Positions 11,630-21,756 of a stretch of 64,000 bases of DNA are shown piece after piece. Where the stretch lies: contig JAHRHY010000008.1 in NCBI GenBank assembly GCA_019671135.1, positions 806,001 through 870,000 on the forward strand. Reading direction: 5' to 3'. The translations under genes and the position numbers were made by a program. A model generated the notes under the pieces. The model was not told the DNA's origin, did not search any database, and was given only the letters and a program-made list of their open reading frames with translations. Position 1 is the first letter of the stretch, and every line of letters starts with the position of its first letter. Origin of the DNA: Linnemannia hyalina. Lineage: Eukaryota > Mortierellomycota > Mortierellomycetes > Mortierellales > Mortierellaceae.

Positions 11630-12586
11630 CACAAATTACTTAAACCGTTGTTATTGTTATTAACCTAAAACCCCGGGGCACAACCGCATCCTCCCATCTT
11701 TTTCTTTCATATCTGGGGCCCAATGTCCAGCTGATCGGTGTGTCGGAGACCAAATAAAAAAGGGATATGGACTGGCACAGAGGGTGACGACGATAATGCA
11801 AAAGGGAGTCTCCCCCTCAAAAGGGTACTGTTGCTGATTGTAAAATAATGGCGGGGTAAGGATGAAGATGATGATGACGACGATGTACAAGAAAACCAAC
11901 GGACAGCCCAAGAGCGACTAAGTATGAAATGTCGTCAGTTCTGCTTGTCTGCTAATCCCAGCCGGGGAGTGCATTGAACCGATGACATAATTATTTGGTC
12001 CACTGTCAGCGATTGAATAGGAATACTAAAAAAGGAGAGACCCCGTACCCAGCAACAAAAGCTCGAATCCAACCATCCTTCCCTGACGTACTCTTATTAG
12101 TCACCTTCTCCAACCGCCCGTTGTCGTTGTGATATCGGTCGACCAGCAGAGGTTTTTCCCCTTCGGTTTTTTTTTTCAGGTACCAATCCCAAATAGTAAA
12201 AAAACTTACCGAGCATGACGAGCGAGGTGCTCACTGCGGGTAAAGACCATGTGGCAGTCGCCAAAGCCGGTGCACTGGAACAGTTTGCCCTTGTGAGACT
12301 TGGGATCCTGGGAATCGTTGTTATGGTCGTTGTCGTTGAGGTCTCCGTTCATTTCGGCGGTGCTGTCGAAGTCGTTGTGGGTGTTGAGGGTGATGGAGGG
12401 GACTGGGCTGGTTTGTTTACTGCTGTGGTTACTTGTTGTGGTGTTGTTGTTGTTGTCGGCGATGATGCTTGTACTGCGGCTAGTGTTGTTGTCATAGGCC
12501 GGGTAAGTGTGAGCGTATGCGTATGGATGATGCGCTAGTGGGTGTTGGTAATACTGCTGATGTTGTTGGTATGAGTGGCTATCCAT
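10078..12586 (-). CDS. C2H2 zinc-finger transcription factor (Rgm1/Usv1-like)
   Basis: Two exons (12586-12210 and 11449-10078) encode 582 residues. Two adjacent fingers at about residues 105-158 read C-x5-C-x12-H-x3-H ([26 protein letters not shown]) and C-x4-C-x12-H-x3-H ([19 protein letters not shown]), joined by the linker TGEKPFK. The C-x5-C first finger with TRSEHLARH and the FSR-x-DN second finger are typical of the fungal Rgm1/Usv1/Com2-type regulators, so a sequence-specific nuclear factor is expected; the target genes cannot be told. The head (1-100) is Gln/Tyr/Asn/Ser-rich, and the long tail is disordered with Ser/Pro, basic KKRSKG and acidic segments. The 760-nt intron falls between the fingers. 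The frame stays open upstream to an ATG at 12871, but the start at 12586 is chosen because the upstream part is repeat-derived. Confidence 0.9.
11564..11628. repeat. GTGAAT and GT microsatellite in the zinc-finger intron
   Basis: Hexamer gtgaat repeats pass into about 22 GT dinucleotides ending near 11628. The array lies inside the 760-nt intron of the zinc-finger gene, so on the coding strand it is a CA repeat upstream of the 3' splice site. Confidence 0.9.
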
Positions 12587-12960
12587 GATAAGGGTCGGTC
12601 GTGAGTGTTGAGAGGGGATGAGAGGAAAGGGGTACGAAGCTGTTGGAGGAATGAGGGGCCGATAAATGCGGACGAGGATGCGGACGAGGATGCGGACGAG
12701 GATGGTTTGTGAAAGTGAGGAGCGAGGGAGAGTGATAGTGAGAGTGGGAGTGGAAGTGGGAATAGGAGTGAGAAGGAGTGAAGAAGAGGAGGTCAAGTAG
12801 GAAGAGAAGTGTTCGCTGTGGTTATTGTGAATGGAGGGAACAGAATGGAAAGAGAAGAAAAAAAGAGTCAAGAAGAAAGAGTCAGAGTTTGATTAATACG
12901 TTATCAGTGAGTGGGTGTGTGCTCAGGGAAAGAGTGTCTGTGTGTTCGAAAAGAAAGAGG
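12587..12960 (-). promoter_or_regulatory. 5' leader of the zinc-finger gene with 12-bp repeat
   Basis: Just upstream of the start codon there are three copies of gcggacgaggat at 12668-12703, followed by gtgagagtgggagtg-like purine/T repeats to about 12780. On the gene strand this is a C/T-rich leader like others in the window. The coding frame is open through it. Confidence 0.5.
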
Positions 12961-15900
12961 GAAAAGAAAAGACGAAAAAACATTCAGGGCTGGACACTCT
13001 GTTAAATACAAAAAATAACTCCGCCCGGAAAATAAGAAGCGCGGGACGGACATTGATCAGGGACAACAATCCACACACACTCACACACATGCACTAGCAT
13101 CATCACCCCAGGCACAAACAAAAAGGTACACAGAATGCTATTTTGCATGATAACCAAATACACTCAAGGGGGCGAAGGGAGGGAAAGAGAAAAGAGAAGA
13201 GGACCCTGTCCTCCAAAGACAAGTCTCCAGAGAACTCAAAAAAAGAAAGACAATAAGGAGAAAAAACTAGGGATCGCATTCTGCCGATGAAAATCCCATT
13301 AGACCGATGATAACGATACCGACGATGGCGACGATGACAGAGGGACGGACGAACGGTGCCCGAAAAAAAGGGACAAGAAAACGCATTACAGTAAGACGCA
13401 GACTGAGAGACAGAGACTGCCCCATCATCATCATCGTCACCCATCGATAAGCCCATTCAAATCCTGCCATCGGAATATCGAAAAATATGCAAGATCGAGT
13501 AGGAGAAGGAAAGAGGAGCACGGGGGCAAAGTAAAAAGGTGGACAGGGCGCGCGCCAACATGTACCCAGACACACAACCAACACACACACATGCACACAA
13601 GCACACATGAAAAAGGCACCTTCGCTTGATCCCTGATCCATCCTTCCTTGCTCCCTTTCCCCTCCAACAGGGACGGGTCGCAAACACTCAATACCAAGGG
13701 GGAAAAATGAAGGAAAGAACGCACACAGAAGGAAAAGAACGCAAGGGACAGGGGCGAAAGGACGAAAACAACAAGAAGGACGTGGACGAAGTAAAAGAGA
13801 ACCATTCATGTCGCCTCCTTTTTTTTTTCTCTCGGTGTCTGTTTCTCTCTATTCCCTTGGGTTCGCAGTAACGCAAACCAAGCATCATCTCTTCCATGAC
13901 AGTAGACAAACAGGACTGGACAAGAGACAGAAACGCCGTTTCCCTCATTTTGCTGTCCTGCCCTCTCTTGGCACACTCTGTGTCGTACCTTTTTTATTCT
14001 TTTGGCACTTCTTCTGCACATCTCCACAGACAAGAAAAGGGGGGGGAGCAGAAAAAAAGAGGGTGAGGAAAAGAGAGCGTACTGAGATAAAAACGAAGAG
14101 GGGGGATAGAAACAAAAAAAAGTGAGGCAAGCCAAGGTAAGTTTGGGATAGATGGGAACGCATAATAAAGTTGCCCAAGTGTCCAAAAGAATGCTTGTCA
14201 TCTATCTTTTTGTTGTTGTGCTCTCTCGTCGTCAACCCTACTCGCAGGAAACCAAGTACAAAATATACGACGCCCATCTTTTATGCCAACCCCTGTCTTC
14301 TGATACCCAGTCGCCAGAAAAATCGACTCCATGCACCCAAAAGGAAAGCACTGAATGTTCTTCAAGAATTGTTGACAGATCGACCCACAGTCTCGAAAGT
14401 TCTCGCTTAGTTTGGCAGAGTCTGTTACTTCATTCTGCAGTAATCCCGCACAATATCAAGTGTCAGGGCATCTCTACACCTGGTTCACTGTACCTCTTTC
14501 TCACTCATCCGGAATAGAATGCCACAAGGAATAGGCTCGTTCCTGGAACCCACTCCTATGACTCTTTTTTTTTTTTTTTTTCTTTTTCTTTTGATCCACA
14601 CACTGAATTTCCTAGCATTCCTTCAAGCCGTTGACATGGATTATCGGGATGAAGATGGAAAAAAAAGTGATTGAGGTCCACAAGGCACAAGACACTAAGA
14701 GGTGCAACGGCCTGAGAAAGTAACTGAAATAGGCCGAAGACAGACGATGATTGGAATACTACCAAAAGAAGGGGCGAAGAATGCAAAGAGCAAAATAGGC
14801 GGGAACAGGGGCGAAAAGGCGTATGGGTCCAAGGGGGAGGAGGAGAGGAGAGAAAAAGAGAAGGGGCATGACCTGAAGGGAAGAACTTCAAGGAACGAAG
14901 TACTGGGTAAGAAAGAAGGAAGGGTAACGCAAGGAACAAAAAGTCGACGTGGATGAGTGTGTCCTGGTGACTGGGGCTGCGATGCTTACCAGTAATGCGC
15001 TGTTGATGGAAGATTGACAAAGAAGGGCAGAAGGGTAAAAGGAAAGGGGGAAAGAGAAAAGAGAAGGAAGAAAGTAAGGCTGGAGGGGAGAGTGGGAAAA
15101 AGTGAGTTAAGGCACCGTCTATTTGACGGTGGATATGTCATTGTCCATTGGGAGGTGAGTGAGTTCAAGGCACCTGAACAAACAAACAATACAAACAATG
15201 CATTATAAAACAAAAGATCCCCAGATGATGTGTGTTACCACTGTGTTTGCACAGTACAGCTGTTTGTGTGACAATGAGAGTAGAACAAGTCATCATCTTC
15301 TTCCCAACAACTTGTTGTTGCATCCCTCACCAGGACATCCGATCGCACGATTGGCTGGCCGTCTTGCCAGGCCCGCGCTTGTTGCATAACTGAAACCGAG
15401 CCACTCTCATTCTTCCTAGAGCCCAAGGGACCGCTCCAGGGCCAAACAGCATTCAGTTCAGCAGACTGAATGGATGAAATAGAAAAAAGAAATATGCTCC
15501 TTCTCTGTCTCGCTCTTTCATATCCATCCTTTTCATTTCGCTCACTCAGGCCCCATAGCCGACATCGCCGTTATTTCTACCCAGCAGGCAACAGGGGGAT
15601 GGAAGGGAACGTAGGGGACCTGAAGTAATTGGCGATCGCCTTCTTCTCTTCCTCATTAGAGAACCTGCGTTTATTAATAGCTCACTTATTCTATCATTCT
15701 TATTCCCCTCTTCCTTTTGGCAGTGCAATCCATGCATGCGCTGCGAATCGTCCGGAACAGCCTGCTCAGGGGGTGGGGGTGAAGAAAAGTACACGTATCT
15801 AAGGCTCCAATGAAAGACACGGTTTACCTCGCCCGAGAAGTCCATCCAAAAGAATCAAGGCACGTGCCGCCGTTGTAGGCGCTTGTTTCTGTACAATACA

Positions 15901-16149
15901 AAATGAAAGAAGGAAGAAACAAAACAATCGAGAGTCAGTTACAAGGGGTCCGGGTGTGGCTGTGAATGGAACACAGGGGAGAATGAGAGCTCAGGTCAAG
16001 TGTAACGCGATCTTCAGCTTGAACGCAAGACATAGTCGACAGGTCAACTATGCTGGTTGAATAAAGACTAGCTTTTTATCATCACTGCTCTTTTTAGGTG
16101 AAACGGTTTCGTGATACCGCACGTATCGAGCCTTGTTCGTTACCTTTAC
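12961..16149. other. 3.2-kb spacer without supported genes
   Basis: The spacer between the divergent zinc-finger and HERPUD-like genes. Open frames on both strands (for example 13267-13809 minus) are Phe/Ser/Leu- or Lys/Arg-rich translations of CT/GA sequence and have no family features. A C-x2-C-x6-C stretch readable on + at 15733-15762 has no start codon and no first half of a Zn2Cys6 domain. A 6-bp inverted repeat (attcag/ctgaat) occurs at about 15450-15470. Confidence 0.55.
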
Positions 16150-16547
16150 GTCTGCTTTTCTCTTGGCCACCAACTCAATTCGGACCAACACATTCACTCA
16201 TGCAAGACACGAAAACAATGCCCTAACGACAAGACAAGCTCAACACCGGAGGCAGGAGACTCTCGGACAACTTTTGGATTCGCAGGCAAGGGATGAGTCT
16301 CGTCATTCACTGTCGAATAATCTCTTTCTCTTGCTGAAAAGAGATGGGCGTAGAGGCTTGTTTTTTGTGATGATCGACGAGAATCAACCCTTGCCTGCGA
16401 GTCCCAACGTTGTCCGAGAGAGAGAGAGATAGAGAGAGCGAGAGAGTCTCCTGCCTCCGGTGTTGAGCTTGCCCTGCCGTTAGGTTGTTGCTGTGTGAAT
16501 GTGTTGATCCAAGTTGAGTTGATGGCCAAGAAGTGAAAAAAACAGAC
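16150..16547. mobile_element. Long imperfect inverted repeat (fold-back / MITE-like)
   Basis: The two halves are reverse complements. Arm 1 (16150 to about 16306) and arm 2 (about 16371-16547) share ends beginning gtctg, then the block ttggccaYcaactcaa, then acacattcac. They share a 29-nt core that is identical (16236-16264 against 16442-16470), then cggacaac and cgcaggcaaggg, and the similarity runs inward to tctcgtc. Arm 2 carries a CT/GA microsatellite insertion and arm 1 a ~14-nt insertion. The loop is about 65 nt. No transposase frame is present, and I cannot see a convincing target-site duplication. A non-autonomous fold-back element or a hairpin-RNA locus fits; which one is undecided. 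Confidence 0.75.
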
Positions 16548-16750
16548 TTTGTCTTGTGAATAGTTCAAGCGTCACGTGTGGTGGCGTGGGGTGCGCTTTG
16601 ATCCTTGTCCCCAACCGCACGCACCACAAAAAAGAAAAACGAAGGGGTGGGTGTGAGTGTATGCACTTCCTTCCATGGTGTGATATCTGTCGGCATTATT
16701 ACCAAACAGAAAGCTCATGTTCTGGTCACCCCTTTTTGTTTGTTTTCTTC

Positions 16751-16875
16751 TTCTTCTTCGTCCTTTTCATCCACAACTTCTTCACGCACCATTTACCACC
16801 ACCGCTTTTCTTCCTCTTCTTCGTCCTTTCATCCACAACTTCTTCACACACCATTACCACCACCGCTTTTCTTCA
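16751..16875 (+). repeat. Tandem 63-bp duplication in the HERPUD-like gene leader
   Basis: Two adjacent copies start near 16751 and 16814, each containing catccacaacttcttcac followed by a c-rich accaccaccgc segment. They differ at a few bases. The duplication lies in the pyrimidine-rich region upstream of the start at 17104, probably in the 5' UTR. Confidence 0.85.
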
Positions 16876-17103
16876 TTCACGTTCGAATCAACTTTACATC
16901 CCCCTGTTGTTGCTCTCTTTCTCCTTGAAACACACGCACACGAACAGCACCACGCCACTTCTTTGCCCTTCTTATCATATTGCGTGCAACAAGCACCCAC
17001 ATACATTCATACTTTTGACATTCGCTCTTTTCAACTCATTCATTACGCCCACCTGCAACACACTCACTGCCGCCGTGAAGGACAACAACAGCATACGACA
17101 ACC

Positions 17104-19014
17104 ATGGGCACGCTGACCCTGAAGATACAACCCCCAGCACCATCATATTCCTCACACCCACACGAACTCCCAGACCCCTTCTTGGTTACTGTCGACTCAC
17201 TCACGACCGTCAAACACCTCAAGCAGGTCGTCCTTCAGTACCTTGCCCGCTCCCCTATTCTTGCTCTCCCCTTTACTCTTCCACCTGCAACTGACCTCGG
17301 ACTGGTCTTTGACGGACACATCCTCAACGACACCGACACGCTTGACAAAGTCTTTGAAAAGGTACTCGCATACACAACGGACCTGGACTTATATCCTTAT
17401 CAAGCCAGACCACCCCAAAGAAGACCTTGTTCTTCTTGCTTACCTTTTTTTGTCCCCCAACACTCCAACACTAGGTGGACTGTGCAACCTCCTTGCCCCA
17501 TATCCATCTCATCGTGCCATTATCAGGATCGAAAGGCATTTTAGAAGTCAATGAGCCTTGCTCGCCTGCTCCCTTGCATTTCAACGACCAGTTTACTTCC
17601 CCAGCTCCAGTCTCAACCTACTGTTCGCACGAATTGACTTCGCCGTCACGGCAGCGAACAACTACTACTACTTCGACCCCTGCAGAAGAGAGCGGCACAC
17701 CTACGCCAGGTACTACCGAGTGGTGTCAAAACAACATGGCAGAAGGCAGTCCAATGTCAAGTGTCCCCGAGAAAAAGGGGGTATATCCTGTATCACCAGC
17801 ATATCCTGCCCCGTATCTTCAAGTCTTGGCGCCATTCCAGTACCAATACGTTCTCGTAAAGTAAGATCCAGAACTGTGTGTTGCAGTTTCTTCTCGCTGA
17901 TCCGACTGTTGTTGGACAGGACCCTTCGGTGACGATACTGACTTCCTCCGTCTTACACTCGTCTAATCTCTAGTGGAATGCCGTACTTGGCGCCCTCCTA
18001 CTACATACCTCATCTTCACATGCAACAGTTTGCTATCTCAGGACACCCAGCAGCAATTCCGCCTTCAGAGCTCGGATTTAATTCACCCGTGAATGGGCTC
18101 CATCAACAAAATCAGCCACAACCACAGCGGGAAGCAGGAGCAGCTGTCGCACTGGAGGGAAACGCTCAGGATCAAGCCGCCAGGGGTCAGCGCCGAGCTG
18201 CTTCGTTGTGGCTTCTCCTCAAGCTGGCCTTTGGTGTCTACCTTTTTAGCCAGAACGGAAGCATCGAGCGCATAGTGCTCCTACACATCGCTGCCCTCAT
18301 CATCTTTTTGTAAGTGTTGTAGATTCAATCCGTGAGGAAGCTCCTACCGTCCCATCGCGCACGGCTTCAAAAAACATAGGCAGGTTGGTTTACTAATATC
18401 TGCAAATTGAACATTAATCTCGAACTGCTTGTAGGCACCAGACTGGCCGACTTCGTATTGTCCGCAGAGTGCCGCGTCCACCGCAAGAAGCTCCTCGAGA
18501 CCCAGGTGTGAACGCAGCAGGAGTAGCAGAGCAGCCTCCCGCTTCACTGACAAACCAACCCACCACACCTGCGCAGGCCAGTTCAACTCCCGCGACAACT
18601 TCAAATGCGTGCGATGCCTCCAACACAGCATCATCTAGCGTCTCCAGCAAAGAAATTGACCATTCCAAGAATGACGATGACTCGCAAGTGTCAGATGAGA
18701 TGAACCGATCGGCTAAACTCGACCCTGCTCCAACTGTATCACTTGGACAGGACACAGCGACCACGGCAAGCGCCATGGAAACTACGGACTCGCAGAACAC
18801 ATGCACCGCCGCTGAGCAGATAGGCTCGACCGCCGCTATTACGCCTCCTGCAGCTGCTGCAGCTGCTGCTCTTCCTGAAGAACAAAGGGTTTCGACGTGG
18901 CGGTATGTTGAACATGGGATCTTGACGTTTATCGCGTCGCTGATTCCAGCACCTCCTCCAGAGAATGAACAGCAGGATGCCAACGCCGTCGCTGCCGCAG
19001 AGCGCGCACTTTGA
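17104..19014 (+). CDS. HERPUD-like ER ubiquitin-domain membrane protein
   Basis: Four exons (17104-17361, 17475-17860, 17974-18309, 18435-19014) give 519 residues. Residues 1 to about 115 form a ubiquitin-like domain: a beta-strand start LTLKIQPPAP, then VTVDSLTTVKHLKQVV, LGLVFDGHILNDTDTLDKV and a closing HIHLIVPLSG. A Ser/Thr/Pro-rich linker follows. Next come SLWLLLKLAFGVYLFSQNGS and IERIVLLHIAALIIFL, the re-entrant or paired hydrophobic segment of the Herp family. Near the C-terminus LTFIASLIPAPPPEN resembles the conserved end of animal HERPUD (fast-degraded Herp in ER-associated degradation). The inferred role is recruitment of ubiquitin ligase components to ER-associated degradation complexes. 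The architecture (Ubl, linker, hydrophobic pair, SLIP tail) supports the call; Usa1-type relatives are the main alternative. Confidence 0.85.
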
Positions 19015-19046
19015 AACACATATCATACGCAACACTATTTTCTCTT

Positions 19047-19049
<3 letters not shown>

Positions 19050-19100
<51 letters not shown>
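19050..19100. repeat. CT microsatellite
   Basis: About 25 CT dinucleotides lie 40 bases after the stop codon of the HERPUD-like gene, so in its 3' UTR. Confidence 0.95.
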
Positions 19101-19104
<4 letters not shown>

Positions 19105-21595
19105 TTCGCGTGCGTTCGTTCATCTTGTATAGTTTTCTTGATTTTCCTTCCATTTTTGAGTCCCTTCGGCTCCTTGTACAGATCACATGGACTTAGTTCT
19201 ATGTGAATAAAACTAACATAACGTGAATTGATCGGGTGGGGCACTGATGTCTCAATGGACCATGTTTCTAAGAGACTTAGGTAAGGCAGAACCACAAGTG
19301 CCCTTCTATGCATCTCATTCCTCGTGTTTCTTCTGGGGTGCGTGTTTTGCGTTGGCTTTTTGTTGTTCTTTCTTCATCCCATCCTAGCGTTTGCTGCGGG
19401 GTGCGCGCTTGCTTCTCTGTTTTTATTTCTTCCTCGATGTTCCTGTTGAGTGGCATGTTTACGCTGGTACTTTATTGTTCATTCCTTCCTCCTTAATACA
19501 TTCTCGGTTCTCAACTTTCTCCCGCCTCCTTCGTTTTTCACTAATTGCCATGACTACATCAATCAGCACTGATTAAAAAAATCAGGAACAGCCTACATAT
19601 TTTAGTGGCGCACCATCTTACTGGTCTTTCTTGTTTACCAACGTCGTATCTTCACTTGATACGGGTGTTAAAAGGGTCTTCAAGAGGAGTCATTGGTGTC
19701 GGACAGGCGAGCCAAGGTTGGGTTCGCCCCCCGCCCCCCAAGCAGTGACCATATGCTGACGAGGCAGACGAGTCAGGGTTATCTTACTCCATCAGCACCA
19801 CTCATATGCTAATGAGATAGACAAACGGGCGTTTTTTTCAGGATCAAGATTGCACTTTACTAACTTATTTACTACTAACCTATTAATCTACTAAACTACT
19901 GATCTCGGGGTACTGCTCGCGACCTCCTCGACCTTCTCGCGGTGTGTGTGTGTGCGCCCTGGACAGTGGGTTCTCGCGGCGAGAACCCACGGACATAAAT
20001 GGTGAGCCAAAACAGTAAAGTTCTTTTTTCAAGGTTTTTTTTTTTTTGAGGGGAGAGTTTATGGTGGTTGAAAAGAAAAGAAGAACCCTAGCGAGATGAT
20101 GAGATAGATAGGTGAAAGGGGGAATATAAAAGAGCAAAAGGGAACGAGTGGCTTTTATTTCAGTTAGGAGATCCGAAAGAACTTGCATGGGGACTACTTT
20201 GCAGCAAAAATGGCTCAGAAAAGCAATGTTTGCAAATTGGGCATTTCATACAGACCCACTGCGCCCTTCGGATAAGTCTTTTTGTAAAACTCGTCTTCTG
20301 CCTCCAATTATCCGAAAGGGGGGGGTGTGTGTTGTCCAAGCGGACAACGATCCGAATCTGAGAGGAGGAAACCACTTTTTTTTTTTAGAGCAGAAAAATG
20401 AAATGGAATATATACCAGGATAAATGTGTCTGAAGGAGCGTTTGTGCTTGTTGGAGACTTACAAAAAAAAAACGCCTTGCGCTGATGGTCGATCAAGACC
20501 ATTTTATGAGAGACCATTTCTTTTTTTTTTAACGCGAGGGAGTCGCGATGGAGAATTATATCAAGCGCGTTCAAGTTTTGTTTTCAGGTTCAAGTGATTG
20601 GTGCCAGAAAGGATTGATTTATGTCCCTGAATCAGTTTATTGTTTTCGAGAGCGCCAAAAAAAAAAAAGAAGCCAATGAAGGATGGGGGTCTCTTGGCAC
20701 TGTCTGAAGGAAATGAAGAAAAAAAGAGTGCCGGCAAAGGCATCCGAGGCTAATTTTTATTAGCTCATATTTTTTCTCAAGGTGGGTCTTGCGATGGCTG
20801 GCGACTTTCAAAAATGGAACTTTATGTCCAAGCGGACAGCAGATCCGACAAGCATATAAAAAAAGGTACTTGTTAAACGTTTGTCATTAATCCCAATGTC
20901 AAAAAGAGTCAAGAAAAGAATAAAAAAGAAAAAGAGGTATTAAAGACAGAGGGTAATGAAAGGAAGCAGATCCTATTTGTCAATAAAGCGTTCTAGCTTG
21001 AATGAGAGAGTCGAGTGGGAGAGGTGACGATGCATGTGTTGGCATGTGCATAACCACGTCTTCTCCTTTTGCAGAAAAAAGACCGCCTGGATTTCCTGTC
21101 CATGAGGGACATGTAGCACAAGAGTCAACCAGTAGGAAAGCAAGGTTGGCGACGCCGCATGGGAAGTGTATTCAAACCTAAGAAGCGCTCTCGGAAGGGA
21201 CAGATGGACGCCCCGTTCAAAGACTGTTCATCATTGGTTGTAGAGAGAGTGAGAGTGAGAATAAGAAGGGAGTGAGGATGCCCATGAAGCAGAAGAAGGA
21301 AGAGAGGTAGAGAAGCAAGGTAATGGCAGGGGACGGGTATGATTCCGTTTGGGCTCATCTTGGATCGGAGACAATGGAGAGACAAGGTGTATCATTCGAA
21401 TGTCGACTTTAGCAGGGGTTTGTCACAACCAATATCCTACCTCCCTTGCATTTTTTTGGCTTGGAGAAACTGTTCCTTCTATCGGAAGAGAACCCATGGA
21501 GAAAGATGACCTCGTGGATGGATGGAAGGTACCTTCCCATGAGGTATTTCCTTTGCGTCCCATGAGCAAGACTGCAAGCCGATGAAGCAGTAGTG
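19101..21595. other. 2.5-kb spacer with small palindromes and orphan TATA boxes
   Basis: No gene is supported. A 25-bp palindrome lies at 19966-19990. TATA-like boxes at 20125-20132 (tataaaag) and 20854-20863 (atataaaaaa) have no convincing ORF after them. The string tccaagcggaca followed by gatccga occurs twice (about 20335-20355 and 20828-20850). A 10-12-bp inverted pair ccttcggataa / ttatccgaaagg spans about 20264-20320. The frame at 20148-20423 starts with GTG and resembles nothing known. An untranslated transcript cannot be excluded. Confidence 0.5.
19966..19990. repeat. 25-bp perfect palindrome
   Basis: gtgggttctcgc and its exact reverse complement flank a single central base. It could form a 12-bp hairpin or bind a dimeric protein; nothing nearby shows which. 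Confidence 0.85.
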
Positions 21596-21603
21596 TATAT
21601 AAA
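21596..21603 (+). promoter_or_regulatory. TATA box of the OPT transporter gene
   Basis: TATATAAA lies 154 bases before the ATG at 21757, followed by a C/T-rich leader with several ctctcc and ttcacc runs. The distance fits a TATA-driven start with a leader of about 120 nt. Confidence 0.6.
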
Positions 21604-21756
21604 CGAGCAGGGCCTGCCGTTTTTTTTTCCAATCAGCCTTGGCCCACTCTTTTTCCCCCTCTTCCACCGTCCTCTCCTTCCTTCCTATTCACCCTTCCCT
21701 CAACTAATACCTCTCCACCCTCTATTCATTCACCCTTATTGAAGCTATTATCTACG

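Noticed and set aside
12587..12871. In-frame extension of the zinc-finger protein to an ATG at 12871.
   Set aside because: The added 95 residues derive from 12-bp and CT repeats and resemble 5' UTR; the start at 12586 begins a Gln/Tyr-rich activation-like head.
13267..13809. 180-residue minus-strand open frame.
   Set aside because: Composition is Phe/Ser/Cys-rich from CT/GA repeats, with no domain and other overlapping frames of equal length.
15733..15762. C-x2-C-x6-C stretch resembling the second half of a Zn2Cys6 DNA-binding domain.
   Set aside because: No first half (C-x2-C-x6-C with basic residues) or start codon lies in the preceding frame, and the frame ends about 50 bases later at 15811-15813.
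20148..20423. 91-residue frame after the orphan TATA box at 20125.
   Set aside because: It starts at GTG, has no domain, and includes simple-sequence runs; not supported as a gene.
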